Positions 37,484 to 50,640 of a stretch of DNA of 64,000 nucleotides are shown here, piece by piece (within the stretch, counting starts at the first letter, position 1; each line of letters begins with the position of its first letter). Source of the DNA: Gerris lacustris (lineage: Eukaryota > Arthropoda > Insecta > Hemiptera > Gerridae). Made by a program: the position numbers and the translations under genes. The notes below the pieces were generated by a model. That model did not search any database, was not told the DNA's origin, and was given only the letters and a program-made list of their open reading frames with translations. Location of the stretch: the NCBI GenBank assembly GCA_951217055.1, contig OX578283.1:3102203-3166202 (forward strand), given 5' to 3'.

Positions 37484-38467
37484 CTTTAAAAAAAAAGGTT
37501 TGAAATGTTATTATGAAATTATGATAGAAAAACATAAAATTTTATAAATAGGTATTTTATTTATGTTTAAGAAATCAATCTTTTCTTTTAAAAATATGAG
37601 ACTCAAAATCTTCTAGGATTTATATCCACTTTTAAATAAATAGAAAAAAGAAAAAACCATTCCTAGACCAGCAACCAAATAATAACGAATCTAGAAGCCA
37701 AAATACTTTGTTAACATGTGGTCTTCATTTAAAAAAAATAAAAATCTCTTTCAGAATCTGATTTTGTTTTTGTTTTAGAAGTGAAAATGAAAGATGAGAA
37801 CATTCAAACTTCTCTTGAGATGGTGAATAAATATACGTATTTCACACATTCTGGATTTTTTTTTATATTTCTTTCGTAGTTTTTGTCGTATAAATTGTTT
37901 TTTTGTTTTCTCTTCTTCAAAACAAAATAACCAAGAAGAAGAAAAATGACTGCATTCAAAAGACTGGTTTAAATTAGTAGGTTTAGAAAAAAAAAAGTGT
38001 TTTTTATTATCCAAAATAGTTTATGAACCTATTCGTGTGTTTTACTGCGTCCCCTCCCCCCCCCCCCTTTTTTTGTTTCTATCTCTTATTTTTTTAAGTC
38101 TTCCCCCAAAAAAATAATTAAAATCCAAAATCTTCCTCAGACACGAAAAATGTATTAATGACTTATTTTTTTATCGAGTATATACGAATAATATAAAACG
38201 TAAATAAAAATGAATGAATTATTATCGTATAAGCATAGCTTATAAATTTTATTGATATCCTTATAATAAGAATAAAAGGCAAACAACATTTTCATTGTTG
38301 CAACTGAGCATATCGAAGGAAACGGAAGCTACATGTTCATTCGAAAGAAAGAAAATTTTTGTCTTTGATTTAAAAATTTCCATTACAAATCAGTAAGGTA
38401 AAGAAAATTCCAACAACTATTGTAACTAAAAAACATTCTTTTCTTACTTACAAATTTATTAAAATAG
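37484..38467. other. AT-rich intergenic DNA
   Basis: No gene. A C-run lies at about 38056-38067. Around 38313, CGAAGGAAACGGAAGCTACA resembles an inverted end of the CTCGGAAGC family. Confidence 0.45.
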
Positions 38468-38951
38468 ACAGCCAATTGGTGTGGCACATAGCTTCCTCGC
38501 ATACTATCACGAATGTTATTGATTTTATGCTTTTACAAGCCTTTAATGTCTAATTTGTTTAATTGTTTCCCCTGTTTTTTAATCTGTCAAAATTATTTTG
38601 ATTTTTTACTATACTATCAGCAGATACTGACTATCTGGGGATTACTTTGGATAAAGTATAACAGTTTTATACAAATCAGATAAGTACTTTTGAAGCTATA
38701 GGTGTGAATAAATGTATGTTTGTGTGCATTTGGGAGAGAAACAAATGAGTGGAGAAGGTTGAAACTTATATGAGGCCAACATTGGGCTAATTGTTGATCC
38801 CATAAACATTGTTGAACATTTTTCGCGCACCAAAAATTTTTCCTCATATCTGAAACGATTTCTGTATAGAATTATTAAAATCTGAGGCATAAAATAATTT
38901 CGTTTTTAAAACGATCACGTAGCTTGCGTTACCTTCGGTTAGCTCGGAAGC
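38468..38951 (+). mobile_element. CTCGGAAGC-hairpin family, copy
   Basis: It starts GCCAATTGGTGTGGCACATA and ends TTACCTTCGGTTAGCTCGGAAGC-like (arms TTACC/GGTTA and GCTTGCG/CGGAAGC). Collinear with 31670-32237 over the first ~120 bases. Minus frames here are not genes. Confidence 0.65.
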
Positions 38952-41005
38952 AAAATAGTAAAACTTAAAAATGTCGCGACGCACATAACATATTCTTGTT
39001 GTATAGATGTTCAGAATCAAAATAAAGCACTAGCTGGATCAAAGACTGAAATAGTTATTTACGCACCAGGAAGGGGAAACAAAGTCATTACACCCTAAGC
39101 GTTTTTGTTGGTTCCTGAGGCATAGCCGAGGGAACCATGAAGTTTAATCCCAAGGCGTAGCCGAGGGAGTTAATTATAGCGAGGGTACTATGACTTTTTG
39201 CTCCCGTAGTACGTACAAGATTTTTCCTCTAGAAGGGAGAAAAACAACACAAATAAAACCTGAGATTTCGATTTATCTACTGATTTAGGTATTAATAACT
39301 AAATTTACAAATTCGTATACCTTTAATTTTAACATAAACTTTTTAAAACAAAAAAAAATTATTTGTTTATCTCTTAAAATACGAAAAATCAAAAACATAA
39401 ATATAACCTGATTAGATGTAACCTACATTATGATGTCATATAATATTTTAAAATGACGATAAAAATTAAAGTATCGCGGCAATCAAAAGTTTTTTTTTAA
39501 AGCTATTAACCTGTCGAGTCATTCAGTTAAGAAAGAACTGCTTCTTGTTACAAAACAGGCAACACTGATTTTTTTAAAGAATAATAAGTTGGCTCTACTG
39601 TTACTTTCCAGCACGATTTTTACATTCCGCCACGATTTTTACTTTCCGCCACGATTTTCCACTAACTAGGCTGTAATGAGATGCTTTCCTCCTATAAACT
39701 AGGGTGGAAAGGTAATGTTTACTCCCTTCTGGAGGAAATATACATTATAGGCAGAAAGGTTTGCTCAGAATTGACTAAGTGTCACTTTTTTTTAAAAAAA
39801 ATATCCTATTACACCTTTCGTTATACTATTTTATCGCGGGTCACCCTGTCTACTTTGATGTGGGCTCTCTAGATCCAGACATCATCTGTTCTTATAGTAT
39901 AGATTCTTTGTGAGCTTTATTTATCGACATAAACACGAATGTAGGTACGTATTAGAAAACAAAACATATATTTGTTATTATGTTTGAGGAATAACGGAAT
40001 GATGTTACTGTCAAGTTCGAGATACGAGAGGGGTTGCAGACGAACCCCCGGACAGAATTTTACGACCTCCCCTCTCCTTGAGCTTTGCGAAAAGCAATAA
40101 GAAAGATATCTATGATATTGCTGCGAGCACCGAACTCCCTCGCTCTTCCTCTACGTTGCTTTTAAAAGCTATAAAAATCTTTACCATATCAACAGAGGAA
40201 CACTCGCTTCGTATCAAATAGCTTTTCCTATATCTTCCAAATATTACACTTTCTCTGATAGGCGCAAAGTTATAAAAATTTTCTTTTTCTTTATTATTAT
40301 TCCCAACTTACTATGATCTCTTGACTCTCTCATGTCTTGAAAGTTATTTATCCATCTAAATAAGTTGGTATTTCTAGACACCACGTGACTCTTTCTTATA
40401 ACAAGTTTCCATTTAAACATACCATGAATCCATCTCCATGAATGGAGTATAATCACAGTCTTTAGAACGAAGTTGGTTATGGCAAGTTACAGCGTCTGGA
40501 GCCCGGGAGTGAATCCAAAATAAACGACTGTCACAAAACCGACCGTCATGAAATTTACCGATGACGATAACTTGAGTAAAAGTTGGCCGATTTAGTTTAA
40601 ATTCGGTACACATGTTCATTTTACCAATGCCCAGCACGAGTTCGTTGGAGAACATTATCCGCCCAAGCGTTCACGCGCAACACTCACGTAAACGTGAACT
40701 TCAAAAGTAAAACTGGAATTTTAGGACGGGAAAAAATGTTTACTTCATCTATTCAATGAGAAAAACACCTTTTATAATTTTTTTTTAAAGATCGCTAAAT
40801 TTAATAAAGCTGCCGTGAGTAGATAAATAATAAAACATACCTAGCTTTGCAATAAAACATGCCAAGGCAGGGAAATATTTCCCTGACTGTTTCAATTACT
40901 TGACTTCCTGTTTTTAATATTTTAATAACAAATCAGCGAAATAGTACTTTCCAGCCAAAAACCAGTTAAGTAATGCTTAATTTTTCGCTGCCAATAGTAT
41001 ATAAA
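38952..41005. other. Intergenic DNA with repeat fragments
   Basis: About 39045-39240 is a copy of the AGGCGAAGCC family (GAGGCATAGCCGAGGGAACC and AAGGCGTAGCCGAGGGAG). About 40480-40690 is an inverted match to 56985-57180 (interior of the CTCGGAAGC family; ACGAGTTCGTTGGAGAACAT). No gene is seen. Confidence 0.5.
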
Positions 41006-41007
41006 TA

Positions 41008-42609
41008 CAGGGCGTTTGGTCGAAGATGTAACAAACGAAGAGGGCAGATTCTACCCATCATTTGCAACAAAAAACACTATATATACCATGGGTCAATTCT
41101 CAACAGTTTCGCCACAATAAGTTTTTTTGTTATTTTCCAAGGTACGTCCATTTTACTCTAACAAAAATATCAATGATAGAGCTAAAATAAAGGTACCGTT
41201 GGAAAGAGGAGAAAATTTCAGTTTAGAAAATGTCTATTTCAAATGCCTTAAAGGGGAAAAACATATGCATAAATTTCATTTTATTGTTAATTTTAGTAAA
41301 AGAATTAAAATTTATTTTTGTTTAAGCCTGTAATTATGCCAAAACGGCATGAGCTACAGTTTGCCAAATTTCAGTAAAACTTCTCCATTTATTCCCCTTT
41401 AATTTAAGTACCATAACACCATCAGTTGATTTGCAAGTTTTTTTAACTACGATTGAGTTTTTGTAAAAAAAAAAACGACCTTTAAAAACGCGTACAGACC
41501 ACCTTACGTGTTACTGTGAGGAGATGTCTTTATTTTTATAATTACCCTAATAAGTAAGATGAATGAGAGGATTTTTTTGATCACATTAAATTAAGAGAAC
41601 TGTAGACCTTACTGTCCTAGGTTAATCCTAATTGACCATATGGACTGTGTATGGACTATGTCCTATGGACTATTTTTTATTTTAAATTCAATCACGCTAA
41701 ATGCAATTATTCATTAATGAATAAAAATATGAGAGTTAACTTTATTAAAAAAAAAACACAACACTCTCTGTGGAAACATTAATAATACTACACAAAATAT
41801 AATAATGATATTGTATAGAATAACTTGTTGGACTTTTTGGACAATTGCAATTAACATGATTAAGTTAAAAAAAAATGTATTTAATTCTTAACATTTTTAT
41901 AATGATAAATTGCATTCCGGTCGAATATCATAAGAGTTAACTTTTACATAGTCCATAGGACATAGTCCATACACAGTCCATATGGTCAATTAGGATTAAC
42001 CTAGGACAGTAAGGTCTACAGTTCTCTTAATTTAATGTGATCAAAAAAATCCTCTCATTCATCTTACTTATTAGGGTAATTATAAAAATAAAGACATCTC
42101 CTCACAGTAACACGTAAGGTGGTCTGTACGCGTTTTTAAAGGTCGTTTTTTTTTTTACAAAAACTCAATCGTAGTTAAAAAAACTTGCAAATCAACTGAT
42201 GGTGTTATGGTACTTAAATTAAAGGGGAATAAATGGAGAAGTTTTACTGAAATTTGGCAAACTGTAGCTCATGCCGTTTTGGCATAATTACAGGCTTAAA
42301 CAAAAATAAATTTTAATCTTTTACTAAAATTAACAATAAAATGAAATTTATGCATATGTTTTTCCCCTTAAAGGCATTTGAAATAGACATTTTCTAAACT
42401 GAAATTTTCTCCTCTTTCCAACGGTACCTTTATTCTAGCTCTATCATCAATATTTTTGTTAGAGTAAAATGGACGTACCATGGAAAATAACAAAAAAAAT
42501 TATGGTGGCGAAACTATTGAGAATTGACCCATAGTATATATAGTGTTTTTTGTTGCAAATGATGGGTAGAATCTGCCCTCTTCGTTTACATCTTCGACCA
42601 AACACCCTG
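41008..42609. mobile_element. Fold-back transposon, ~660-bp arms
   Basis: The left arm 41008-41673 and right arm 41948-42609 are inverted copies of very high identity, with a 274-bp AT-rich spacer. Termini are CAGGGCGTTTGGTCGAAGAT (left) and the complement of CACCCTG (right), each bordered by TA (41006-41007, 42610-42611). This fits a Tc1/mariner-like TA target, though TA alone is weak evidence. No transposase is visible in either arm. A transcript would fold into a ~660-bp duplex. Confidence 0.9.
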
Positions 42610-42611
42610 TA

Positions 42612-43688
42612 TAATCAAAACATAATCCACGTTAACTTTTAAACGTGAAAGAGTTCCAAATCCATAAACAAACCATGTTACATTATCATTATCATACAAT
42701 AATCATAACATTTTAGAATCAAAATTCAAGATAAATACGTAAAAAATAAAAAGGCACAAACGAAGAATAGAAGAAGAGACAATGGACATATTGAGAACCC
42801 TTCGATATACCATCTTTACTATTTTTGATTTCTATTTAAAACCAGTATCTTACATCATTTTTTAAATACATTCAGATTTTTTTCTTAATTGTATTGTTCC
42901 CTTTCTTACCTTTGATCTAAATATGAGATTAAAAAAATTTCCACCCCTGATAATATGTTTAAAAAAAACATAACATGTTTAGGTGATAATGATAACAAAA
43001 AAAAGTTATTCCTCTTTGTAAAATGTTATTTACAGATAGGGTACTTAATATATCTCGTGTGTAACAATAACGTTATAAGTTACAATATTAATAATCGTAA
43101 TGCTCCTGTCTCCAATAAAAAAAAAAAGAAATAACAATAAAGAAGGGAGTGAATATATTGTAATATCCTCTTCTACAATCATAAAAAAGGAAGGTAATAT
43201 TAGATAAAGAGGTTATCCCCTTTTTTTCTGTTTAGTTGGTATTCAAATTAATGTAAATGATATGTTATTGGTGGAGCAAGCTCCCCTACTAGATCGTGTC
43301 ACCATTGTATATAAAGCTTCAGTTCATCTCTTTTGTCAAAAGTTGTTTAGATGGTTGTGTTTTTTATTTCATCAAATATTGCATCAGATATTATTTCTAA
43401 AGAGTTGTTTTAAATGGAAGTACTTCCTGCTTCTGTATCCATTCAAAACTTTCAACAGAGTTGCCAAATCTTATTTAGATTTTAAGCTTTTATTATTTTC
43501 TTTTTTTTTTTTACTTTGTATCAAGTTCGAACAACCCCTTGTAGTTTCTATTATTTATTTTATTTTTTTTTTAATAAAGGGGGGGTTGAATATTTATGTC
43601 AGGGTAGAGGGATTTTACGCACGAATGGAAATACACGTTCGAATTATGACTTCTTTTTACGATTCTGTTTCTTTCTTTGATGTATGTA

Positions 43689-43722
<34 letters not shown>

Positions 43723-45641
43723 TTTTGTTTGGTAAACCTGTTTATGAACTACTTATCGCAGTTTATGAAACTTGTGGCACTAGGTTTTAATCTAAATAAA
43801 CAAAAAATTTCAAGATATAAAGAACTTTTTATATACTACGTTTTTAAATTTTCTGTTGAATCGTATGTAATTTTGATAATATAATTGTTATTGTTATATA
43901 ATATATAATGTTAGTGAAAAAAAAAAATAGTTCCGAATTTATTTACTTCACATAAATGACAACCATATGGAGAGCTGATCTTAAACCTATAATAGGACAA
44001 ATCTTTGTACAACGGATCTCCCCAACACCAAATCTAAAGCGTGCCATCGATATATTTGAAATAATATAATCGATATATTTCCTGTTTTGCTGTCATTCAA
44101 TGTTTATCTCTTATTTATAAAAATCACAAATTTGAAACCCGTCAAAATGAAGATTGCGTAAATATGGGACATGGCAAAACGAATAAAATAATGCGGATTT
44201 TTTCCGAACTAACTTTCCATATAGCAAAATTTGCTGAAAACCAATTAAATTCTGCTGAAAGATGGCTTAAAGTATTAAAATAATGCATTGTCATCGTGTT
44301 CTGAGCTATGCTAAAAGTTTCAAATGTCTAGCTATTCGGGAAGTCGGGAAGTTAGTTAGAAATCGATTGCCAGATTTGTACCGGACAAACAAACAAGAAA
44401 ACAAGCTAATAAAAACGTAGTAATAAATAAATACGTGTGGTTTCGCGGGACACCCGGTACGGTAGAAACGAAGTTCCTTACGCTCTTCATTAAATATAAA
44501 TTTATAAAATCACACTGCTAAGTATATGATGCTAACTTAACTGCTTATACATGGTGGAGTTAGAAAAGAGAAAAAATTAAAATATATATAACATGCTAAC
44601 TACTTAGACTTACCGGAGTTTTAGTCCAGTCATTTTAATCAAAAATATGGTTTCTGTTCAAAAAAAATCGAAGCCAATTTTTTTTTTTCTTGATTGCTTC
44701 ATATTGACGATTGACAATTAAAATAGGCAACGAGATTGTGGTCGCGTTAATAGATATTCAAGGGCAAAGGCCAACTAATTCGGTTAATTGCGAAAATCTC
44801 GCCTTCTATGGCTTGGACTCCAATCAACGTGGTTATCCAAATTAGATAAAATTTCCCACGAAAAAAGTTCTATTCATTTTTTACGTACAATGAACGGACT
44901 ATAGGCCGAAGAATCTACAATCTAAAGAAGAACATTCTGTACACCTTCTTTAGATTGTTACTCCCCTCTGTTTTCTTTTTTTCCATTCATTTAATGACTT
45001 AATTGGCGGCTGTTTTTTGAGTCTATACTATTGCAAAAGTTAAAAATTGCCTGCATTAAAAATAGTCTACGAAAAGTGGAGGAAATAACAAGTTTTGGTG
45101 CGAATTGAATCAGTTTTGCTTCATCAGTTCTGTTTTGCTAAAGAATTAAGCATAAAATTAATTAATTAATAAATCTACCAGATGAAAATGTCATTATTAT
45201 TAAAAGAAAAAATGGCAACACTGATAGTAAAGTAATTGAGGTTGGCATTCTTATTATTCTATTCTCAAACAATACCCCAAATTATGAAGTAATGCTTGAG
45301 ACTGCCGTGTCAGCTGTATTTCTAGGCAATTTGAAATTGCAGGCAAATAATTATTTAGCAAGAGTTCTTTCCGCAGAGGATACTAGATTTCCAAAAATTC
45401 TGGCCCTTAACCCTTCGTTACACGGGCTGGCCCATTGAGTGCACCAAGAGTAAAAAAGTTTTTGCAAATCACAGATTCACGATGCGAGAATAATAAAACC
45501 TCAATTTACTCTACCACTAGAGACCCCTAAAACAGATGAAACAGTCTGCTTTGATTAGTGCATTGTTTTGCCTTGTTTATTTATCTTGATGTACTGTATG
45601 CGCCGCCCGTGCCACCATGTAGAGTAGGGTATAGAGAAATT
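42612..45641. other. AT-rich intergenic DNA
   Basis: No gene is supported. The 157-codon frame at 43262 is low-complexity, Phe/Leu-rich and ends in (TA)n and T-runs. A small hairpin CAATCTAAAGAAG / CTTCTTTAGATTG lies at about 44918-44960. A 70-codon open stretch without a start (45210-45432) has no recognisable family. Confidence 0.45.
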
Positions 45642-46639
45642 GGTACTCTTTTAGTTTGGTACCCCCGTTTATTTTTATTTAAATACATGTTGAAATGGTA
45701 TTTTATATAAATAAAAAATTAACAATCTTAATAGGGGAATGTTCAGAAGCAGTGGGGCTGAGAAAGGGGAAAGAAAGAGAAGAAAAAAGATAGGGGGGTA
45801 CCAAACTAAAAGAGGTGCCCCTATATGCCTCTTTTAGTTTGGTACCCCCCTAAGAAAAAGGAATAATCTAGTAGGGTTTTTAATTAAATTAATTTAGGAC
45901 AGGAATTAAAATGGAAAAGTGAGAAACACCTCTCTTATTTCATAGACAAAGGGAGTATTATGTATCATTTCTTGGGGATTTTTTTTTTATTGAATGACCT
46001 GTTATGTGTCAACATAGGCATTGTCAATTAAATTTTATTTCGTTGACAGAAAAAATATTAAATTTGTCCAAAGCCAAGTTGAGTTTTAGAGGAATAGAAA
46101 GGTCTAAATTTCCGAAGTGTAATTCTGTTAAATGGACAATTAGATGAGAGGGAGTTTTTCCAATGGATGCAAGGTAAGATACTTAAAATGTGAATTGTAA
46201 TTTTTGTGAAAGTTTCTTTGAGGTATTATATTTCTTAAAAGTTGAACATATCAAAATTAATGAAAATATCCTAGTATCGCTTACTCATATCTTCTGGTAA
46301 ATATATCGTAACTGGCCCACTTTGACTAAATAACTATTAAGAAAAAAGAATGTTTAGTCTAATCTACATTGGGACAAAGGAATATCACACTTTTGTATAT
46401 AAAAGTGTGTTATTCCTTTGTCCCAATGTACATTGGACTCATTAACGTTGTAGTTATTTAGACAAAGTGGGTCAGTCTTTTCTTTCCCATTTCAGGGAAT
46501 AAGACCTGGGTGTTTAAATTTGTTGGGCATAGTACTAACTGTCCAACTAGGCAAGTCAGTACTATTTCCCACTCATTCACCCACCCAGGTCTTCTCAAAT
46601 TTGCAATGAAGTAGGGGGGTACCAAACTAAAAGAGTGCC
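45642..46639. mobile_element. Two abutting TIR elements plus nested palindromes
   Basis: The terminal motif CTCTTTTAGTTTGGTACCCC occurs four times: forward at 45647, inverted at about 45795, forward at about 45829, inverted at about 46614. This gives two head-to-tail elements (45642-45819 and 45827-46639). The middle pair makes a perfect 25-bp hairpin (45791-45815 / 45828-45852). Inside the second element is a 30-bp hairpin with one mismatch and 6-base loop (46365-46394 / 46401-46430). It lies within a wider palindrome (CCCACTTTGACTAAATAACT at 46317-46336 mirrored at about 46451-46471), and AAGACCTGGGTG is mirrored by CACCCAGGTCTT. No coding. Confidence 0.78.
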
Positions 46640-46733
46640 AGTTATCTTAGGACTTTGACAACTAATAATAATAAATAGGGTTGATAATTAAGATTGAAAG
46701 CCCGATACTAAGTCAGAACACTGTAATTACTGA

Positions 46734-47887
46734 TTTTTAGGGTTTTGTAGATACTTCTCAAAACCCTTATACCGAGGGTGATGTGTCCGTCCGTCCGTCG
46801 CTCTTTGTTTCATAGGGCCCGAACCGTTTAAGCGAAAGTACTGAAATTTGAAACACTGGTGCAACTTTTTGACCCAACCACAGGAAAAATATACAGAAGT
46901 TCATAATTAGATTTGCGCATGCGCAATTCGAAAAAATGTGGTAAACTCAAAAATTTATATTTTTTTTAATTTTTGAGAAGGGTATCTAATGAAAGCTGCT
47001 GAAGAGTAGGACACAAATATATATATATGCTTTTTTAAATTTTGCATTCCATATTGGTTAAAATAATCAAAATATACCCAAAAAAAATCCCCCCCCCCCC
47101 CAACCACTATAGATCGGCTGGTGCTAAAATTTTGAAATAATTCATGCTAATATCTTATTGTGGGGCGATGAAAATTCCGGGAGTTCATCCCAAATTTTCA
47201 AAAATTGTTATTTTTGGGCGCGAAAAAGTGAAGTGCGCCCAAAATTTTATTTTTTTAAAATTTTAAGTAGGGTATCAAATGAAAGCTGCTGAAGAGTAGG
47301 ACACAAATATACATATGATTTTTTAAAATTTGCATTCCTTATAGGGGAAAAAGATAAAAAAAAATCCCCTCCCCCCCAACCACTATAGATCGGCTGGTGC
47401 TCAAATTTCGAAATAATTCATACTAATAGCTTATAGTAGGGCGATGATATTTCCGGGAGTTCATTCCCAGGTTTTAAAAATTACCAATTGTGTGCCCGAA
47501 AATTTGGAGTGCGCCCAAAATTTTTATTTTTAAAAATTTTGAGTTGGGTATCAAATGAAAGCTGCTGAAGAGTAGGATACAAATATATATTTGCTTTTCT
47601 AAATTTTTAATTCTTTATTGGTTTTATAAGTCAAAATATACCCCCCAAAAAAATCCCCCCCCCCCAAATTTTATATAATGGCTGGTCTTAAAATTTTGAA
47701 ATGATTCATGGTTACACCGTATGGTTGGGCGATGATAATTTCCTAAAAAATGTAATTTATCTAGTCGTTATTACCTATAAAAAACATTGTGACCTCCTGG
47801 GGGATCGAACCCGGGACCCTTGGGATCGAAGAAACAAAATCATAATTACATAACGGGTATGCTTAATCATCTACAAAACCCTAAAAA
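46734..47887. mobile_element. TIR element with three internal ~300-bp repeats
   Basis: A perfect 19-bp terminal inverted repeat, TTTTTAGGGTTTTGTAGAT, at 46734-46752 and 47869-47887. Inside, a unit containing TGAAAGCTGCTGAAGAGTAG, a C-run and GATCGGCTGGTGCT is repeated three times (starts near 46975, 47262 and 47543). Near the right end GGGATCGAACCCGGGACC resembles a B box on the minus strand. Non-autonomous; related in style to 4952-5645. Confidence 0.85.
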
Positions 47888-49573
47888 GTACTTGGACGCA
47901 AGTACTTCCCTGTGATTTTTTTTATACAAATGCAAAGAAAAACTTGAATTTTTTAATGAAAAATAGTTATTTATGCACCTAGGGAGTAAAGTAAGCCATT
48001 ATTCCCTGAGCGAAAAAGTTGGTTCTTGAGGCGAAGCCGAAGGAACCATGGTCCCTGAATCCCGAGGCGAAGCCGAAGGAATTAGACTCTTCAATTCGAG
48101 GGAATAACTCTAATTAGCTCCCGAGGCGCAGCCAAGGGAGATAATTATCGCGAGAGGAATAACGGCACTTTACTCCCGAGGTACATACAATATTTCATCT
48201 CCAGTATGAAGAAAATACACATTTTCGTCCATTGCACAGTTTTTATTTATTATTTTATTAAATAACAGTAATTATTAGCACTTTTAATAGCAGATATAAG
48301 AGATTCAATATTAAAAACAAATAAGAACTGGAATTAAACTCAAATAGAAGGTTATTTAGGTGCGGTATAAACAATGCATCTATGATAAACATGGTAAAAA
48401 AAAGCGCAGTGCCGCCAACCTGATTTCAACAACTTCATTACATTTGCCATTCATTTTCTACTATTATAAAATAATTAAGTTGCAATCTTTACTTTTTTGC
48501 CCTACTTTACTTTTTCGCCCTACTTTTTGAGTTCAGGGATGAAAAGACCTGTTTTAGTCCCTCTAAACTAATTCAAAATCATAACTTTTTATCCCTACTG
48601 GAGATAAATACAATTTTTTTTTTTCGACATAAACCTTTATTAGTCCATTCGAGTTGACCAATATAAGTCAACCCGGATGGATTAAAACCAATTCACTTTA
48701 TTTCTGAGGTGATTTGGAGGTATGTATCCAAGTAAACAAGTGCCCTTTTGAGCGCAGCTCCGGTGACTAAGAGTACCCAGTCTTAAATTTATTCTAACAA
48801 AAGAATAGTTCACTTGGATTTAATAATAAATAAATAAATTTGGGGGGGGGTAAAAAAGTAAAAGAGTGCCAAAAAAATGAAATAATAAAATATATTAGGT
48901 TAACATTATACAATGATAATTACAATGGTATAATACTATTTATTGCTCACGGGCTACAAAAGCAGAGGCTTGAGCACAGTTCCGGTGACTAAGACTGGGT
49001 ACATCATGTATGCCTATTAATAATACATACAGTTAATAAATAAGGTTTACATTTATTTTGTGGTTTAAATCATTTAAAAAATGAATATAAAAATTTAGAT
49101 TAATGACAATAAATAATAACTAAGAATAATAACCAAATTATTTTTTTAATAGAAAACGACCTCTTCAAGTAAGCTTTGTACATATAACAATTGGGACAAC
49201 ATAGTACAATTATAACTACAATGGCTTAATACTATTTATAGCTTACTGGCCGCGAAAGCAGAGACTTGAGTGCAGCTCAGGTATCTTAATACTGGTTAAT
49301 TATAGATCAATTTTTATAATATATACATAAAGGTTTAGATTAGGGAATGTTGAAAAAATATCGATCTATCGAAATCTCGATATTTTTTCCCTGATATATC
49401 GATGTTTTTTCCACCAACGATATATCGAAAATTCGATATAAAAAATTGTACATCGAAAAACGATACATCGAAAATTTCAATAATCCTTAATAAAAAAAAA
49501 AAAAAAATTAAAAAGTCTTGTCGTAAAAAAAATGGAATAAAGTATATCCCACATATTCAGTTGGCAGACGTAG
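47888..49573. other. Intergenic DNA with repeat fragments
   Basis: 47985-48200 is an AGGCGAAGCCGAAGG family copy with four such motifs. Three diverged segments of the type GAGCACAGTTCCGGTGACTA lie at about 48749, 48972 and 49267, the last two with matching AATACTATTTAT upstream. A cluster of CGATATATCGA motifs at 49360-49480 may be a decayed relative of the hAT MITE. Confidence 0.5.
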
Positions 49574-49581
49574 GATTGTGG

Positions 49582-49973
49582 TAGGGTTGGGACATCGATG
49601 TCGATGTATCGAAAACATCGATGTATCGGACTCTAAAACATCGATGTTTGACATCGATGTTGATCTTTCGATGTATCGGTCAACATCGATGTTAACTTTT
49701 CGAAACATCGAAAAGATCGATGTTATCGATGGATCGCACCCAAAAAAAATGGACGACAACAAAAATCGGGGACGGAAAGGAGAGATTTGTAAGATTTTTT
49801 GAAAGTGGGGACCTTTTTTTTTTTTTTTTTTTGCTCTTCAGGTTGGAGGACCGATGTCGATGTATCGAAAACATCGATGTTTTCTTTCGATGTTTTGGCT
49901 AACATCGATGTTTGTTCTTTCGATGTCGATGTATCGAAAACATCGATGTTTGCCTATCGATGTCCCAACCCTA
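49582..49973. mobile_element. hAT-like MITE, second copy with perfect 8-bp duplication
   Basis: The 18-bp terminal inverted repeat TAGGGTTGGGACATCGAT (49582-49599) is perfectly matched at 49956-49973. It is flanked by the target duplication GATTGTGG (49574-49581, 49974-49981). The interior alternates CATCGATGT motifs with a unique segment (49735-49850). It shares ends and internal style with 23697-24132. Frames inside are shadows. Confidence 0.92.
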
Positions 49974-50217
49974 GATTGTGGTTGGTATATTTTTTATCGA
50001 GTCGCTGGGTGGTGCTTTCTTGATTTGTTTATAACTTGAACTACCATCCTACCGCCAAAAAACAAGGGGCAGCCGCAATTTTTTTGCGGTACAGGTATTT
50101 TTACGTAAATATTTTTTTGTCGTTTTAAAAAACAGTGATTTAATGTAAAATAATAGTTATTTGTGCAACTAGTGTGCAAAGTATACATTGCTGCACTCGA
50201 GAGCAATATTTATATTG

Positions 50218-50640
50218 AAAGAAGAGGAATTCTTCAGCTTTACGCACGATTAGCGAGTTTGTTTACATTTAACAAAACTAATTTGCAGTTCTTTTATTAT
50301 AATAACTGTTTATATCGAGTTTTTAGTGAAAAACAATTAGTGAATCAGAATCAAGTGACTTTAACGAAAATGTGGAGAATAATACTCCTCCAGAAATAAT
50401 TTATTCGGGAAAAAATACAACTCAAGAATGAATGCCATCTTTATCAAGATGAGAGAGATACGAACTTACATACAGCAAGTTTATTTTTTTCTGTATTTAT
50501 TGTTTAAATCTAACAATCGTAGATAAAGTAAGGTACGCAACTCGTGCGAAAACGGCATTTTGCATTGCTCGTGTGGTTTTACTACACTCGGGTGCAAACT
50601 CCACACTCGCATGCAAAATGCTACTTTCTAATGTACTATT
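50218..50640 (+). mobile_element. Second copy of the 36042-36510 element
   Basis: It begins GAAAGAAGAGGAATTCTTCA and is collinear with 36042-36510. The equivalent of the short coding fragment is broken: the ATG has become a TTAG-type sequence and there is an early TGA. A 12-base segment and the CTCGCTGTCG stretch present in the other copy are missing. Confidence 0.75.

Noticed and set aside
43262..43735. 157-codon Phe/Leu-rich frame
   Set aside because: Low complexity, ends in (TA)n and T-runs, no domain or splice context; hydrophobicity follows from T-richness.
45210..45432. Open 70-codon stretch ending LALNPSLHGLAH
   Set aside because: No start, no recognised family, no clear splice sites; chance or decayed repeat.
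49578..50039. Overlapping short frames rich in MSMYRKHRC
   Set aside because: All fall in the ATCGATGT repeats of the hAT-like MITE and appear on both strands.
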